Source: Cyanobacteria bacterium M_surface_10_m2_119
Lineage (GTDB): Bacteria; Cyanobacteriota; Cyanobacteriia; PCC-6307; Cyanobiaceae
DNA: 64,000 nucleotides
Reading direction: 5' to 3'
Assembly: GCA_016882525.1 (NCBI GenBank)
Contig: VGPU01000006.1
Location: forward strand, 1-64,000
How positions within the stretch are numbered: the first letter of the stretch is position 1; each line of letters starts with the position of its first letter. The position numbers and the translations under genes were made by a program. This document shows, one piece after another, positions 37,330 through 46,838 of this stretch. The notes beneath the pieces are model-generated. The model saw only the letters and a program-made list of their open reading frames with translations. It did no database searches and was not told where the DNA came from.

Positions 37330-39144
37330 ATGGCCCAGGCCTTCCCCACCCGGCCGGCAGGAGCGCAGCAGCCAGTCCGTCGATCACGGGTGGTACCGAT
37401 CCAGCCGGTTCCTCCCCACCGCCTCCTGGCCGTCTACCTGCTGCTTGCCCTGGGATTGGGCGGGCTTGCCCTGCGCCTGGCCTGGCTCCAGGTGGTGGAC
37501 ACCGGCAATCTCCAGGCCAAGGCCCGGGCGATCCAGACCCAGTCACAACGGCCCCTGGGCAAGCGGCGCACCATCGTCGATCGTAACGGCCGCCTGGTGG
37601 CCCTTGATGAGGAGCGCTTCACCCTCTGGGCTCACCCCCGCTACTTCAACTTCCCGGGCGACGATCCCCAGAAGCTGCGCCGGCCCGATGAGGTGGCTTC
37701 GCGTCTGGCCTCCGTGCTGGCCGTGCCCAGCGAGAGCCTGCTCCAGACCATGGGTGCCCGGCCCAGTGGTGTGAAGCTGCGCACCAACATCGATCCGGAG
37801 ACGGCCGCCCGCATCCGCCAGCTCGGGATCAGTGGTCTCGACCTCGAGGCCTACCCCCAGCGGATCTATCCCCAGGGGTCCCTCTTCGCCAACGTGGTGG
37901 GCTTCCTCAACCTCGAGCGGGTGCCCCAGGCAGGACTGGAGCAGAGCCGCGATCGGGACCTGCAGCGCCAGGAGACCACCTTGACGATGCGCCGGGGTGC
38001 CGATGGCACGCCGCTGCCCGAGGGTCTGCGTGCTGGCTCGCTCTACGGCGATGACCTGCGGCTGCAGCTCACCCTCGATGCCCGCCTGCAGCAGGTGGCC
38101 CAGCAGGCCCTGGCCAACCAGGTGAAGAAGTGGAACGCCAAGCGGGCGGCCGCCCTTGTGATGGATGTGCGCAACGGCGAGATGCTTGCCCTGGCCTCCT
38201 TCCCCAGCTACGACCCCAACCGCTTCTGGAGCTTCAATCCCGGGCTGTTTCGTGAATGGTCGGTGCAGGACCTCTATGAGCCAGGCTCCACCTTCAAGCC
38301 CATCAATCTGGCGATCGCCCTGCAGGAGAAGGCGATCGATCCCAAGGGCAAGATTCACGATGGTGGCCAGCTCACCATCGGTGGCTGGCCGATCTTCAAC
38401 CACAACCGCCAGGGCAATGGCGTCATCGATTTCCCCACCGTGCTGGAGGTGTCCAGCAACGTGGCGATGGTGCAGGCGATGGCCAAGGTGAAGCGTGAGC
38501 GCTTCTGGCATTGGCTCCATGCCATGGGCATCGATACCCGCCCCGATACCGACCTCCCTGGGGCGGTGGCGGGCGAGCTCAAGCCCCGCCCGCTGTTCAC
38601 CAGCCATCCGATTGAGCCGGCGGTGGCCGCCTTTGGCCAGGGCTTCTCGCTGACCCCCCTGAAGCTTGTGCAGCTGCACGCGATGCTGGCCAATGGTGGC
38701 CGGCTGGTGAGCCCCCACATCACCCGCGGGTTGCGCTCCGGCGATGCCCTGGCCCCGACGCCGGGCTCCTCCGGGCTGCAGGTGCTGGATCCCTCCGTCA
38801 CCCGCACGGTGATGGGCTGGATGGAGACGGTGGTGGATCGCAGCGACAGCCTGGGGATCCGCGTGCCCGGTTATCGCATCGGCGGCAAGACCGGCACGGC
38901 CCAGAAGGCGGAGCGTGGGGTCTACATCCCCGGTTCCCTGATCACCAGCTTCGTGGGCCATCTGCCGATCGACGATCCGCGCTACGTGGTGCTCGTGGTG
39001 GTGGATGAACCCAAGGGCGGCAACACCTACGGCTCCACGGTGGCCGCGCCGGTTGCCCGCCAGATCATCGATGCCCTGCTGGTGCTTGAACAGCTCCCCC
39101 CCTCCCGCCCCCAGGAGCTGGCTGGGGCCAAGGTGCGCCGCTGA
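37330..39144 (+). CDS. ftsI: Penicillin-binding protein 2/FtsI, septal transpeptidase
   Basis: 604 residues from the ATG at 37330. One N-terminal membrane helix (LLAVYLLLALGLGGLALRLAW) is followed by the pedestal domain with GKRRTIVDRNGRLVAL. The transpeptidase domain has the serine in GSTFKP (S320), SSN in EVSSNVAM and KTGTAQ (K520). It cross-links septal peptidoglycan outside the cell membrane. The length is that of a class B PBP of the FtsI type. The FtsL-like gene lies five bases upstream, probably translationally coupled. Confidence 0.95.
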   Translation: MAQAFPTRPAGAQQPVRRSRVVPIQPVPPHRLLAVYLLLALGLGGLALRLAWLQVVDTGNLQAKARAIQTQSQRPLGKRRTIVDRNGRLVALDEERFTLWAHPRYFNFPGDDPQKLRRPDEVASRLASVLAVPSESLLQTMGARPSGVKLRTNIDPETAARIRQLGISGLDLEAYPQRIYPQGSLFANVVGFLNLERVPQAGLEQSRDRDLQRQETTLTMRRGADGTPLPEGLRAGSLYGDDLRLQLTLDARLQQVAQQALANQVKKWNAKRAAALVMDVRNGEMLALASFPSYDPNRFWSFNPGLFREWSVQDLYEPGSTFKPINLAIALQEKAIDPKGKIHDGGQLTIGGWPIFNHNRQGNGVIDFPTVLEVSSNVAMVQAMAKVKRERFWHWLHAMGIDTRPDTDLPGAVAGELKPRPLFTSHPIEPAVAAFGQGFSLTPLKLVQLHAMLANGGRLVSPHITRGLRSGDALAPTPGSSGLQVLDPSVTRTVMGWMETVVDRSDSLGIRVPGYRIGGKTGTAQKAERGVYIPGSLITSFVGHLPIDDPRYVVLVVVDEPKGGNTYGSTVAAPVARQIIDALLVLEQLPPSRPQELAGAKVRR

Positions 39145-39268
39145 CCCCCGCCGGCTGGCGCCTCTGTTGCCATTCGCGCAAGCTGCCCGCCGATCGTCAG
39201 GTGAAGCTGGCCGGGCTGGCTAGCGTTCGGTGGACCCGGTGTACCGTTCGCCGGCCCAGCAGGCAGCC

Positions 39269-40444
39269 ATGGCCAACCTTCTCGATCAACTCGCCGCCAT
39301 GACCGTGGTGGTGGCCGATACCGGGGACATCGACGCCATCAAGCAGTTCACCCCCCGCGACGCCACCACCAATCCCTCCCTGATCCTCGCGGCTGCTCAG
39401 ATTTCCAGTTACCAGGATCTGATCGATCGTTCTCTGCGGGAGTCGCGGCAGGTGGTGGGTCCTGAGGCCGGCGCGGATGCGGTGGTGCGTGAGGCCCTTG
39501 ACGAAATCTGCGTCACCTTCGGCAAGGAGATTCTCAAGATCGTGCCCGGCCGTGTATCGACCGAGGTGGATGCCCGGCTCAGCTACGACATCGAGGGCAC
39601 GATCGCCAAGGCCCGCAAGTTGATCGGTCTGTATGCCGAAGCCGGGATCGGCCGGGAGCGGGTGCTGATCAAGGTGGCCTCCACCTGGGAGGGCATCTGC
39701 GCGGCGGAGCAGTTGGAGAAGGAAGGCATCCACTGCAACCTCACCCTGCTCTTTTCCTTCGCCCAGGCGGTGGCTGCCGCCGAGGCAGGCGTGACCCTGA
39801 TCTCGCCCTTTGTGGGGCGCATTCTCGACTGGTACAAGAAGAGCACGGGACGGGACAGCTATCCCGGGCCGGAGGATCCCGGTGTGATCTCCGTGACGCA
39901 GATCTTCAATTACTACAAAACCTACGGCTACAAGACCGAGGTGATGGGGGCCAGCTTCCGCAACACCGCTGAGATCATCGAACTGGCAGGGTGCGATCTG
40001 CTTACCATTTCGCCGGCTCTGCTCGATGAGCTCCGCCACACCGACGGGGAGCTGGCGCGCAAGCTCAATCCCTTCGATCCGGCCCCCACCGAGGCCCAGA
40101 TCCACCTCGACGAAGCCCAGTTCCGGGCCATGCTGGCGGCCGACCCGATGGCCACCGAGAAGCTCGATGAGGGCATCCGGGGGTTCTGCAAGGCGATCGA
40201 AACGCTGGAGGCCCAGCTGGCCCACCGCCTGGCGGAGCTCGAGGGCGGCGCCGCCTTCGGCCATGCCGTGCACGAGATCTTCCTGCTCAACGATCTCGAT
40301 GGCGATGGCTGCATCACCCGCGAGGAGTGGCTGGGCAGCGATGCGGTGTTCGATGCCCTCGATACGGACAAGGATGGTCGGCTGGCCCCCGAGGACGTGA
40401 GGGGGGGGCTGGGGGCGGCTCTGGCACTCGGTCGCGCCGCCTGA
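39269..40444 (+). CDS. tal: Transaldolase fused to a C-terminal EF-hand pair
   Basis: 391 residues from the ATG at 39269; upstream in-frame codons reach 39230 but the family starts MANLLDQL. Residues 1-320 are class I transaldolase: TTNPSLIL, the Schiff-base lysine in VLIKVAST (K135), [20 protein letters not shown] and [10 protein letters not shown]. It moves a dihydroxyacetone unit between sugar phosphates of the pentose phosphate pathway. Residues 342-353 ([12 protein letters not shown]) and 365-376 ([12 protein letters not shown]) are two canonical EF-hand loops with Asp at 1, 3 and 5 and an acidic residue at 12. Transaldolase/EF-hand proteins are a known fusion type; calcium control is inferred. 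Confidence 0.95.
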   Translation: MANLLDQLAAMTVVVADTGDIDAIKQFTPRDATTNPSLILAAAQISSYQDLIDRSLRESRQVVGPEAGADAVVREALDEICVTFGKEILKIVPGRVSTEVDARLSYDIEGTIAKARKLIGLYAEAGIGRERVLIKVASTWEGICAAEQLEKEGIHCNLTLLFSFAQAVAAAEAGVTLISPFVGRILDWYKKSTGRDSYPGPEDPGVISVTQIFNYYKTYGYKTEVMGASFRNTAEIIELAGCDLLTISPALLDELRHTDGELARKLNPFDPAPTEAQIHLDEAQFRAMLAADPMATEKLDEGIRGFCKAIETLEAQLAHRLAELEGGAAFGHAVHEIFLLNDLDGDGCITREEWLGSDAVFDALDTDKDGRLAPEDVRGGLGAALALGRAA

Positions 40445-40548
40445 GCCCCAACACCCCCCGCGCCTCCGGAGTTGGGCCTGTTCATCCTTAAACCCCCCTT
40501 CAACTCCATGCCCCAGAGTTGGAGTTTCCCTGCCGAGCCCCAGCTGCT

Positions 40549-40926
40549 GTGAACGCCCTTGACACCATGCGTGCTCTCGCCACCAATGGCGAGGTGATCA
40601 CCGTGGAACCCGGTGAACTGATCTTCCGCTCCGGCGAGCCGGGCGACTGCATGTTCGGTCTGCTGGAGGGCCAGGTGGAACTCAGCTGGAATGGCGATGA
40701 GGGGCACGAGCAGATCAATGCCGGGGACGTCTTCGGCGCCGGTGCCCTGGTGACCAGCGAACATCGCCGGTACGGAAATGCCAAGGCCATCACCCCCTGC
40801 AGGGTGCTGGTGATGAACCGGGAGAAATTTCTGTTTGCGGTGCAGGAATCACCGATGTTCGCCATTGAGCTGCTGAGCTCGATCGACCAGCGCCTGCGTC
40901 AGCTCAAGGACTGCACCAAGATCTAG
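40549..40926 (+). CDS. Stand-alone cyclic-nucleotide-binding domain protein
   Basis: 125 residues from the GTG at 40549; the ATG at 40567 is an alternative. The CRP-like beta-barrel is present: EVITVEPGELIFRSGEPGDCMFGLLEGQ and INAGDVFGAGALV, ending in a C-helix (EXSPMFAIELLSSIDQRL-like, residues about 103-118). There is no helix-turn-helix domain, so it is not itself a CRP-type regulator. The phosphate-binding Arg-Ser/Thr pair of true cAMP binders is not obvious. It follows the transaldolase by 104 bases. Its TAG overlaps the convergent flavoprotein stop in CTAG (40923-40926). Confidence 0.8.
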   Translation: MNALDTMRALATNGEVITVEPGELIFRSGEPGDCMFGLLEGQVELSWNGDEGHEQINAGDVFGAGALVTSEHRRYGNAKAITPCRVLVMNREKFLFAVQESPMFAIELLSSIDQRLRQLKDCTKI

Positions 40927-42086
40927 CCCCGCTGGAAGAGGAGCCGGCGAATCGCCCGCTGGGCGATGTCTCCGTAGCCCAGTTCCCCCGAGAGGATCTG
41001 GGCAATTCTCCGGGGGGCCGTCGGTCGCTTGATTCCGAGCTGGTATCCGACCCGCGGCACCCTGTAGAACACCTGGGCGATGCGCCGGCCCCAGGCCATG
41101 GAGTCGCCCCAGCTGTGCCGCATCTCCTGGCTGTAGTCCGCCAGGGCCTCCGGTTGCCCGTCGAGCCAGTGACCGATGGCCCTGGCGGCAGCACAGCCGC
41201 TGAGCAGGGCTGGCCGCAATCCTTCTGCCAGGAAGGGATCGCAGAGCGAGGCGGCGTCGCCCGCCACCACGACCCCCGGGCCATGCAGGGGATGGTGGCC
41301 ATCCCAGACGCGCAGGCGGCCCAGGCTGCGGCTGCCGGCCCCCGCAGGCAGGCCCAGGCTGGGCAGCAGGCGGGCCAGCACCGCCTCCCCCTCCTGCAGG
41401 GCCCGCTGCGGATCGCCGCCACGGCCAAGGAAGCTGCCCAGGCCGATGCTCGTGCCCCCCTGGCGGGGAAAAGCCCAGCAGAAGCCCTGGGGCACCAGGC
41501 CGAAGCCGAAGTGGGCCGTCTCCATGTCGGCCACCGGCCCATCCACCTCCACCGACAGCGTGGTGGCGTAGCGCGGCTGTCTGGGACCCAGGCCCAGGGG
41601 CGCCGCCAGCTGCGATCCCGAGCCATCCGCCAGCACGAGGGCCCTGCAGCGCAACGTCTCGTCCGGCAGTTGAACGCACCACTCTTCCCCATCACGCCAG
41701 ACCCGCTCCACCAGCTGCCCGCCGCGGAAATCAGCCCCCGCTTCCTGGGCTCTCTCCATCAGGAAGGCATCAAGCCGCGAACGGCGCACGATCCAGAAGG
41801 GGGAGGAGCCCGGTAACTCGGCCACCACCGGATCCTCCAGATCCCAGGTGAAGCGCACCCGCTGGATCACCGCCTCCACCACAGGACTGAGCGCGAAGGG
41901 AAACCAATGCTGCACCGAGGCCGCCATGCCCCCGCCGCAGGGTTTGTGGCGTGGAAACGGAGCCTGATCCAGCACCAGCACCGAGCGGCCGGCGCCAGAC
42001 AGGTGCACAGCCGCCGCACCGCCGGCCGCGCCGCCACCCACGACGATCACCTCCCGGTGGATCCCCCGGGCGCCTGCGGTGGTCAC
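40923..42086 (-). CDS. Geranylgeranyl-reductase-family FAD oxidoreductase
   Basis: 387 residues from the GTG at 42086. The N-terminal FAD motif is [17 protein letters not shown], followed by [10 protein letters not shown], typical of the geranylgeranyl reductase family, and the second FAD motif [20 protein letters not shown]. This family reduces isoprenoid double bonds (chlorophyll phytyl chain, tocopherol, archaeal lipids), but this member is not the ChlP sequence as I remember it and its substrate is unknown. The start overlaps the frr stop by four bases (GTGA), so it is translationally coupled to the pyrH-frr genes. Confidence 0.85.
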   Translation of the reverse strand: MTTAGARGIHREVIVVGGGAAGGAAAVHLSGAGRSVLVLDQAPFPRHKPCGGGMAASVQHWFPFALSPVVEAVIQRVRFTWDLEDPVVAELPGSSPFWIVRRSRLDAFLMERAQEAGADFRGGQLVERVWRDGEEWCVQLPDETLRCRALVLADGSGSQLAAPLGLGPRQPRYATTLSVEVDGPVADMETAHFGFGLVPQGFCWAFPRQGGTSIGLGSFLGRGGDPQRALQEGEAVLARLLPSLGLPAGAGSRSLGRLRVWDGHHPLHGPGVVVAGDAASLCDPFLAEGLRPALLSGCAAARAIGHWLDGQPEALADYSQEMRHSWGDSMAWGRRIAQVFYRVPRVGYQLGIKRPTAPRRIAQILSGELGYGDIAQRAIRRLLFQRG

Positions 42087-42622
42087 ACCTTGAGAATGTC
42101 CGCTTCCTTGTCCGCCAGGTGCTTGTCGATTTCAGCGATGTAGCGGTCGGTGAGCTTCTGCACCTTGTCCTGCTCGTCGCGGCTCTGGTCTTCGGAGAGC
42201 TCACCCTCCTTCTCCTGCTTCTTGATGCGTTCGATGCCGTCGCGCCGGTTGTTGCGCAGGGCCACCTTGCCCTCCTCGGCGTACTTGGCGGCGATCTTGC
42301 AGAGCTCCTTGCGCCGGTCTTCGGTGAGGGGCGGAATGTTGATCCGGATCACCTTGCCGTCGTTGTTGCAGGTGAGGCCCAGGTCGCTCATGGCGATCGC
42401 CTTCTCGATCAGCCCCATCGCCCCCTGGTCGAAGGGCTGGATCTGGATGGTCTGGGAGTCGGGGGTCGACAGGCTGGCCAGGGACTTGAGCGGCGTTTCA
42501 GCCCCGTAGTACTCCACGCTGATCTTGTCGAGCAGGGAGGGGTTGGCCCGACCGGTGCGGATGGTGTTGAAGTTGCGCAGGGCGGCGTCCACCGACTTGC
42601 GCATCGCGGCTTCCAGATCCAT
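42083..42622 (-). CDS. frr: Ribosome recycling factor
   Basis: 179 residues from the ATG at 42622. It splits post-termination ribosomes together with EF-G. Typical parts: [23 protein letters not shown], the hinge-region [23 protein letters not shown]-type helix, and [14 protein letters not shown] with a [15 protein letters not shown] end. Directly upstream is pyrH (9 bases), the standard pyrH-frr pair. The flavoprotein gene downstream overlaps it. Confidence 0.97.
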   Translation of the reverse strand: MDLEAAMRKSVDAALRNFNTIRTGRANPSLLDKISVEYYGAETPLKSLASLSTPDSQTIQIQPFDQGAMGLIEKAIAMSDLGLTCNNDGKVIRINIPPLTEDRRKELCKIAAKYAEEGKVALRNNRRDGIERIKKQEKEGELSEDQSRDEQDKVQKLTDRYIAEIDKHLADKEADILKV

Positions 42623-42631
42623 GGCTGTAGC

Positions 42632-43339
42632 TCAGGGGTGAATGCGGGTGCCGATCGGCTCACCGCGCACGGCCCGGCCGATGTTGCCGGGACCGAACAG
42701 ATCAAACACCACGATCGGGATCGCGTTGTCCTTGCAGAGGGCAATGGCGGCGCCGTCCATCACCTGCAGCTCACTGCTGAGCACCTCGAGGAAGGAGAGG
42801 CTCTCGTAGCGGCGGGCGTCGCTGTGCTTGTTGGGGTCCTTGTCATAGACGCCATCCACCTTGGTGGCCTTGAACACCACGTCGGCGTTGATCTCAGCGG
42901 CGCGCAGGGCGGCGGTGGTGTCGGTGGTGAAGAAGGGATTGCCGGTGCCGGCGGCGAAGATCACCACCCGGCCCTTCTCCATGTGGCGGATGGCCTTGCG
43001 GCGGATGTAGGGCTCGGCCACCTCCTGCATCGAGATGGCGCTCTGCACGCGGGTGGGCACGCCGGCGCGCTCGAGGCCGTCCTGCAGGGTGATGGCATTC
43101 ATCACCGTGGCCAGCATGCCCACGTAGTCGGCGGTGGCCCGGTCCATGCCGGCGGCGCTGCCCTTGAGGCCGCGGAAGATGTTGCCGCCGCCCACCACGA
43201 TCGCCAGCTGGGTGCCATCGGCCACGCAGGCGGCTACGTCGGCGGCGATCGACTGCACGATCGCTGGGTCGATGCCGTAGCCCTGCTCACCCATCAGCGC
43301 CTCTCCGCTGAGTTTGAGGAGAACGCGCTTGTACCCCAT
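42632..43339 (-). CDS. pyrH: UMP kinase
   Basis: 235 residues from the ATG at 43339, which gives the family start [16 protein letters not shown]; the frame is open upstream to 43459, but that segment overlaps other sequence and does not match. It phosphorylates UMP to UDP, feeding RNA and DNA precursors and UDP-sugars. Motifs: [45 protein letters not shown] and [10 protein letters not shown]. frr follows at 9 bases. Confidence 0.96.
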   Translation of the reverse strand: MGYKRVLLKLSGEALMGEQGYGIDPAIVQSIAADVAACVADGTQLAIVVGGGNIFRGLKGSAAGMDRATADYVGMLATVMNAITLQDGLERAGVPTRVQSAISMQEVAEPYIRRKAIRHMEKGRVVIFAAGTGNPFFTTDTTAALRAAEINADVVFKATKVDGVYDKDPNKHSDARRYESLSFLEVLSSELQVMDGAAIALCKDNAIPIVVFDLFGPGNIGRAVRGEPIGTRIHP

Positions 43340-43422
43340 TGCCACCCCTGATCTGCCGGAGCGTAGCAACGGCCTTGCGTGCTGCCTTCCGTGCCGCTTC
43401 AGTGGCCCAAAGCGGCCCTCCC

Positions 43423-43620
43423 ATGCAGCCAGCCCAGCCTTCTCCAGGGTTTTCGCCACGCCCCTCGGGCGTGCTGCTCCGCCTTACCCTCTCCGCCCTG
43501 GAGCGGGTCAGTCAGGACCCCAGCCTCTGGCGTGAGGCGGAGGTGCACCGCGCGGTGCTCGTGAGCGGCCTCTCGGTGCTGGTGAACGGCCTGGCCCTGC
43601 TCCAGCGGGATCTGGGCTAG
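43423..43620 (+). CDS. Small hypothetical protein
   Basis: 65 residues from the ATG at 43423, diverging from pyrH. After a Pro/Ser-rich start it contains [20 protein letters not shown] and [21 protein letters not shown], two amphipathic helices. I do not recognise the family, but the helix pattern and lack of low-complexity sequence in the second half suggest a real small protein. It converges on cobO; the stop codons lie within a 14-base palindrome. Confidence 0.5.
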   Translation: MQPAQPSPGFSPRPSGVLLRLTLSALERVSQDPSLWREAEVHRAVLVSGLSVLVNGLALLQRDLG

Positions 43621-43630
43621 GGCGCCCTAG
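43617..43630. repeat. 14-base perfect palindrome spanning two convergent stop codons
   Basis: The sequence CTAGGGCGCCCTAG reads the same on both strands. Its left CTAG holds the TAG of the small gene ending at 43620. The right CTAG holds the stop of cobO read on the minus strand. It could form a short hairpin in both mRNAs and act as a bidirectional end signal, although no T-run follows. Confidence 0.6.
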
Positions 43631-44331
43631 AACTCGATTCCCCGCTGGGCCTTCACCCCTTGCTCGCGGAAGGGGTGGCGCACCAGCTTCATCTCGGTCA
43701 CCAGGTCGGCCCTCTCCAGCAGGGCGGGCGGAGCACCGCGGCCGGTGAGGGCCACGTGGGTGAGCTCGGGCCGCAGTGCCAGCCCCTCGAGCACCTGCTC
43801 CACCGCCAGGTAACCCAGCTTGAGGGCCACGTTCACCTCATCGAGCACCACCAACTTGCGGCGCGCGTCGGCCAGGTAGCTGCAGGAGCGCTGCCAGGCC
43901 TGCTGCACCAGCTCACGATCCCGATCACGGTCTTGCGTTTCCCAGGTGAAGCCCTCCCCCAGGGCATGCCAGGCCAGGGCATCGCCGAACAGCTCCAGCG
44001 CCTTCGCCTCACCCGGCTGCCAGCCACCCTTGATGAACTGCACCACGGCCACGCCGTCGCCATGGCCCAGGGTGCGCAGCACCAGCCCCAGGGCCGCGGT
44101 GGTCTTCCCCTTGCCATCGCCGGTGAACACCAGCACCAGTCCCTTCTCCAGGTTCCGCTCGCCCACCCGCTGGCGCTGCACCTCCTGGCGACGGGCCATT
44201 CGCCTGCGGTAGGCCTCCGCTTCGCGCTCGGGCGCCAGCTCGCCGCCGGGGCCCAGCTCGGCCGCCACCTGATCCAGATCCACGGGGTCGAGATCCGCTG
44301 CGCTGCTGGGTGTGGCTGGCCTGTCGATCAC
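43627..44331 (-). CDS. cobO: Cob(I)yrinic acid a,c-diamide adenosyltransferase
   Basis: 234 residues from the GTG at 44331. It transfers the adenosyl group of ATP to reduced cobalt in corrinoid synthesis. The Walker A VFTGDGKGKTTAALG, VVQFIKGGWQPGE and LVVLDEVNVALKLGYL are diagnostic of the CobO/BtuR type. The N-terminal 45 residues are acidic then Arg-rich (EAEAYRRRMARRQEVQRQRV), a normal lid region. Its presence with cobK implies a corrinoid pathway. The recombinase gene lies directly upstream. Confidence 0.94.
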   Translation of the reverse strand: MIDRPATPSSAADLDPVDLDQVAAELGPGGELAPEREAEAYRRRMARRQEVQRQRVGERNLEKGLVLVFTGDGKGKTTAALGLVLRTLGHGDGVAVVQFIKGGWQPGEAKALELFGDALAWHALGEGFTWETQDRDRDRELVQQAWQRSCSYLADARRKLVVLDEVNVALKLGYLAVEQVLEGLALRPELTHVALTGRGAPPALLERADLVTEMKLVRHPFREQGVKAQRGIEF

Positions 44332-44364
44332 GGGTGCCTGACGTCTGGCCGCACTCTGCCCGGC

Positions 44365-45480
44365 TCAGGCCACCTGCTGCCGGGCCAGGGCCGCATCCAC
44401 CGCCTGCTGCTGGTCGCGGCGGGTGATCCAGTGGTGGTAGGTGCGGGTGTGGATGGCCACCGAGTGGCCCATCATCCGGGCCGCCACCGTGTCGGGCAGG
44501 CCGATGTGAATGGTGCGCACCGCCCAGGCGTGGCGCAGGTCGTAGGGGGTGATCGGCAGCCCGTAGCGCTTGAACTGCTCCGCCACCCGCCGGCCGGTCT
44601 GCTGCAGGGTGGTGTGACGCAGGTCGGTGCGCACCGGCGGCAGAAGCTCCGGATCGCAGCCCAGGCGCTCCAGCTCGAAGCGCTCCACCCACTCGGGCCG
44701 GAAGGGCCACACCTGGTGTTCACCGGTCTTGCTGGTGGGCAGCACCCGGATCACCCGGTCGCCTCCCGGGGCCAGGGCCGAGAGATCGGCGAAGAACACC
44801 TCGTGGTTGCGCAGGCCGTAGGTGGCCATCAGCCCGTAGGCCAGCCGCCAGCCCGGGTTTGGGATCAGTTCAAGCAGATCCAGGATCTGGCTGTCGCTGG
44901 GCAGGCGTCGGAACTGGGCCGCATGCAGGCCGTAGCCGCCGGACCGCTCACTCCAGTCGGCGGGCAGCTCCAGCGCCCGGTGGCGGGCCAGGGCGGCCAG
45001 GGCCGTGCCGGCCTGCTGGCGGCTGCGGCTGCCCAGGGCGTAGCTCTCCAGGGTGTGTTCCAGCAGCGGCGCCCCCAGCTCCAGCTCTTGCTCCTCGGCC
45101 AGCCGGGCCAGCCGGCGCAGGTAGGGCCGGTAGGCGGCGCTCCAGGTGGTGCGGCTGCCCGCCGGGTTGCGGCGGCGTCGGGGATCGGCGAAGAAGGCCG
45201 CCTCGAAATGGTCGAGCACCTCCGCCAGGGGCATGGCGCTTGCCGGCCGCTGCGGGCTGGGGGCCACCGCTCTGCGGGACCACTGGCTCCAGTCAAAGCG
45301 CTGGCCCTGCAGCTCCCGCAGCACCTGGCGCAGCTGCTGACCCGCGCTCTCCAGGCCTGCCGGCGTGGCCGGCAGCCCCAGGCTGATCCGCTGCACGGGC
45401 AGCCCGCCGCTGCCTCGCCGGCAGGGGAGGGGGCCCCGAAGCCCCAGCCGTTCGCCCCGCCGCTCGATCCGCAGGCCCAC
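44365..45480 (-). CDS. Tyrosine recombinase (phage integrase family), solitary
   Basis: 371 residues from the GTG at 45480; sequence upstream stays open for about 40 codons and looks coding ([16 protein letters not shown]) but has no ATG, GTG or TTG. The C-terminal catalytic domain shows [16 protein letters not shown] (first Arg), [10 protein letters not shown] (His-x-x-Arg type box), [15 protein letters not shown] (second His and the nucleophile Tyr). No other phage or transposon gene, tRNA or direct repeat is nearby, so it may be a resident housekeeping recombinase in cyanobacteria or an old leftover. Target site unknown. Confidence 0.82.
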   Translation of the reverse strand: MGLRIERRGERLGLRGPLPCRRGSGGLPVQRISLGLPATPAGLESAGQQLRQVLRELQGQRFDWSQWSRRAVAPSPQRPASAMPLAEVLDHFEAAFFADPRRRRNPAGSRTTWSAAYRPYLRRLARLAEEQELELGAPLLEHTLESYALGSRSRQQAGTALAALARHRALELPADWSERSGGYGLHAAQFRRLPSDSQILDLLELIPNPGWRLAYGLMATYGLRNHEVFFADLSALAPGGDRVIRVLPTSKTGEHQVWPFRPEWVERFELERLGCDPELLPPVRTDLRHTTLQQTGRRVAEQFKRYGLPITPYDLRHAWAVRTIHIGLPDTVAARMMGHSVAIHTRTYHHWITRRDQQQAVDAALARQQVA

Positions 45481-45662
45481 CCCGGCGGTGGCCAGGCCCG
45501 CGTTCTGGGCGGCGATGGCGGCGTCCAGGGGGTGGGCGTCGGAGGACAGGGAAATGGGGCGCAGAGCCGGGCGCGGCCCGACCCTATCGATGTCCGGTGG
45601 GCATCGCTAGAGCCCGGCGGGCAGCGTTACGCTCTCCCCGGTGCGCCGCGTGGGACGAAGGC

Positions 45663-46838
45663 ATGGCCAAGGTGGGCGTGCTGCTGCTGAATCTGGGGGG
45701 GCCGGAGCGGATCCAGGACGTGGGCCCCTTCCTCTACAACCTGTTCTCCGATCCGGAGATCATCCGCCTGCCCAACCCGGCGCTGCAGAAACCGCTCGCC
45801 TGGTTGATCAGCACCCTGCGTTCCGGCAAGTCGCAGGAGGCCTACCGCTCGATCGGCGGGGGCTCCCCCTTGCGCCGCATCACCGAACAGCAGGCCCGGG
45901 AACTGCAGAGCACCCTGCGCCAGCGGGGCATCGAGGCCACCAGCTACGTGGCGATGCGCTACTGGCACCCCTTCACCGAGTCGGCGGTGGCCGACATCAA
46001 GGCCGATGGCATTGATGAGGTGGTGGTGCTGCCGCTCTACCCCCACTTCTCGATCAGCACCAGCGGGTCCAGCTTCCGCGAACTGCAGCGCCTCCGCCAG
46101 GCCGACCCCGCCTTTGCCCGGTTGCCCATCCGCTGCATCCGCAGCTACTACAACGATCCCGGCTACATCGCGGCCATGGCCGAGCTGATCGCCCGGGAGA
46201 TCCAGGCCTGTCCGGATCCGGCCCATGCCCATGTGTTCTTCAGCGCCCATGGGGTGCCCAAGAGCTATGTGGAGGAGGCGGGCGATCCCTACCAGGAGGA
46301 GATCGAGGCCTGCGCCAGGCTGATCATCGACAAGCTGGAGTCGGATTTCGGCTACCGCAATCCCTTCACCCTGGCCTACCAGAGCCGGGTGGGCCCGGTG
46401 GAGTGGCTCAAGCCTTACACCGACGACGCCCTGCATGAGCTGGGCGACGCCGGCGTGAAGGATCTGGTGGTCGTGCCGATCAGCTTTGTGAGTGAGCACA
46501 TCGAGACCCTGGAAGAAATTGACATCGAGTACCGGGAGATCGCCACGGAGGCGGGGATCACCAACTTCCGTCGCGTGCCCGCCCTCGACATCACCCCGTC
46601 CTTCATCACGGGCCTGGCCCACCTGGTGCAGCAGGCCCTCGAGGGACCGGAGGTGAATCTCGACCAGGCCGCTGCCCTGCCCACCAAGGTGAAGCTCTAT
46701 CCCCAGGACAAGTGGGCCTGGGGGTGGAACAACAGCTCGGAGGTGTGGAACGGCCGCTTGGCGATGGTGGGCTTCTCCGCTTTCCTGCTGGAGCTGCTCA
46801 GTGGACGGGGACCGTTGCATGCGCTCGGCCTTCTCTGA
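45663..46838 (+). CDS. hemH: Ferrochelatase with C-terminal light-harvesting-like (HLIP/CAB) helix
   Basis: 391 residues from the ATG at 45663. It inserts Fe2+ into protoporphyrin IX. The ferrochelatase core (1-320) has [34 protein letters not shown] with the catalytic His, and [12 protein letters not shown]. The last about 45 residues, after a linker, contain [20 protein letters not shown], the chlorophyll-binding helix motif of high-light-inducible proteins. This fusion is well known in cyanobacteria and plastids and ties haem synthesis to the pigment state of the thylakoid membrane. The M23 gene starts within its last 20 bases. Confidence 0.97.
   Translation: MAKVGVLLLNLGGPERIQDVGPFLYNLFSDPEIIRLPNPALQKPLAWLISTLRSGKSQEAYRSIGGGSPLRRITEQQARELQSTLRQRGIEATSYVAMRYWHPFTESAVADIKADGIDEVVVLPLYPHFSISTSGSSFRELQRLRQADPAFARLPIRCIRSYYNDPGYIAAMAELIAREIQACPDPAHAHVFFSAHGVPKSYVEEAGDPYQEEIEACARLIIDKLESDFGYRNPFTLAYQSRVGPVEWLKPYTDDALHELGDAGVKDLVVVPISFVSEHIETLEEIDIEYREIATEAGITNFRRVPALDITPSFITGLAHLVQQALEGPEVNLDQAAALPTKVKLYPQDKWAWGWNNSSEVWNGRLAMVGFSAFLLELLSGRGPLHALGLL

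Noticed and set aside
44365-45480. Prophage or genomic island marked by the integrase-type gene
   Set aside because: No tRNA, direct repeats, phage genes or composition change around it.
43660-45690. A 676-codon plus-strand frame opposite cobO and the recombinase
   Set aside because: Shadow frame; both opposite-strand genes have complete motif sets.
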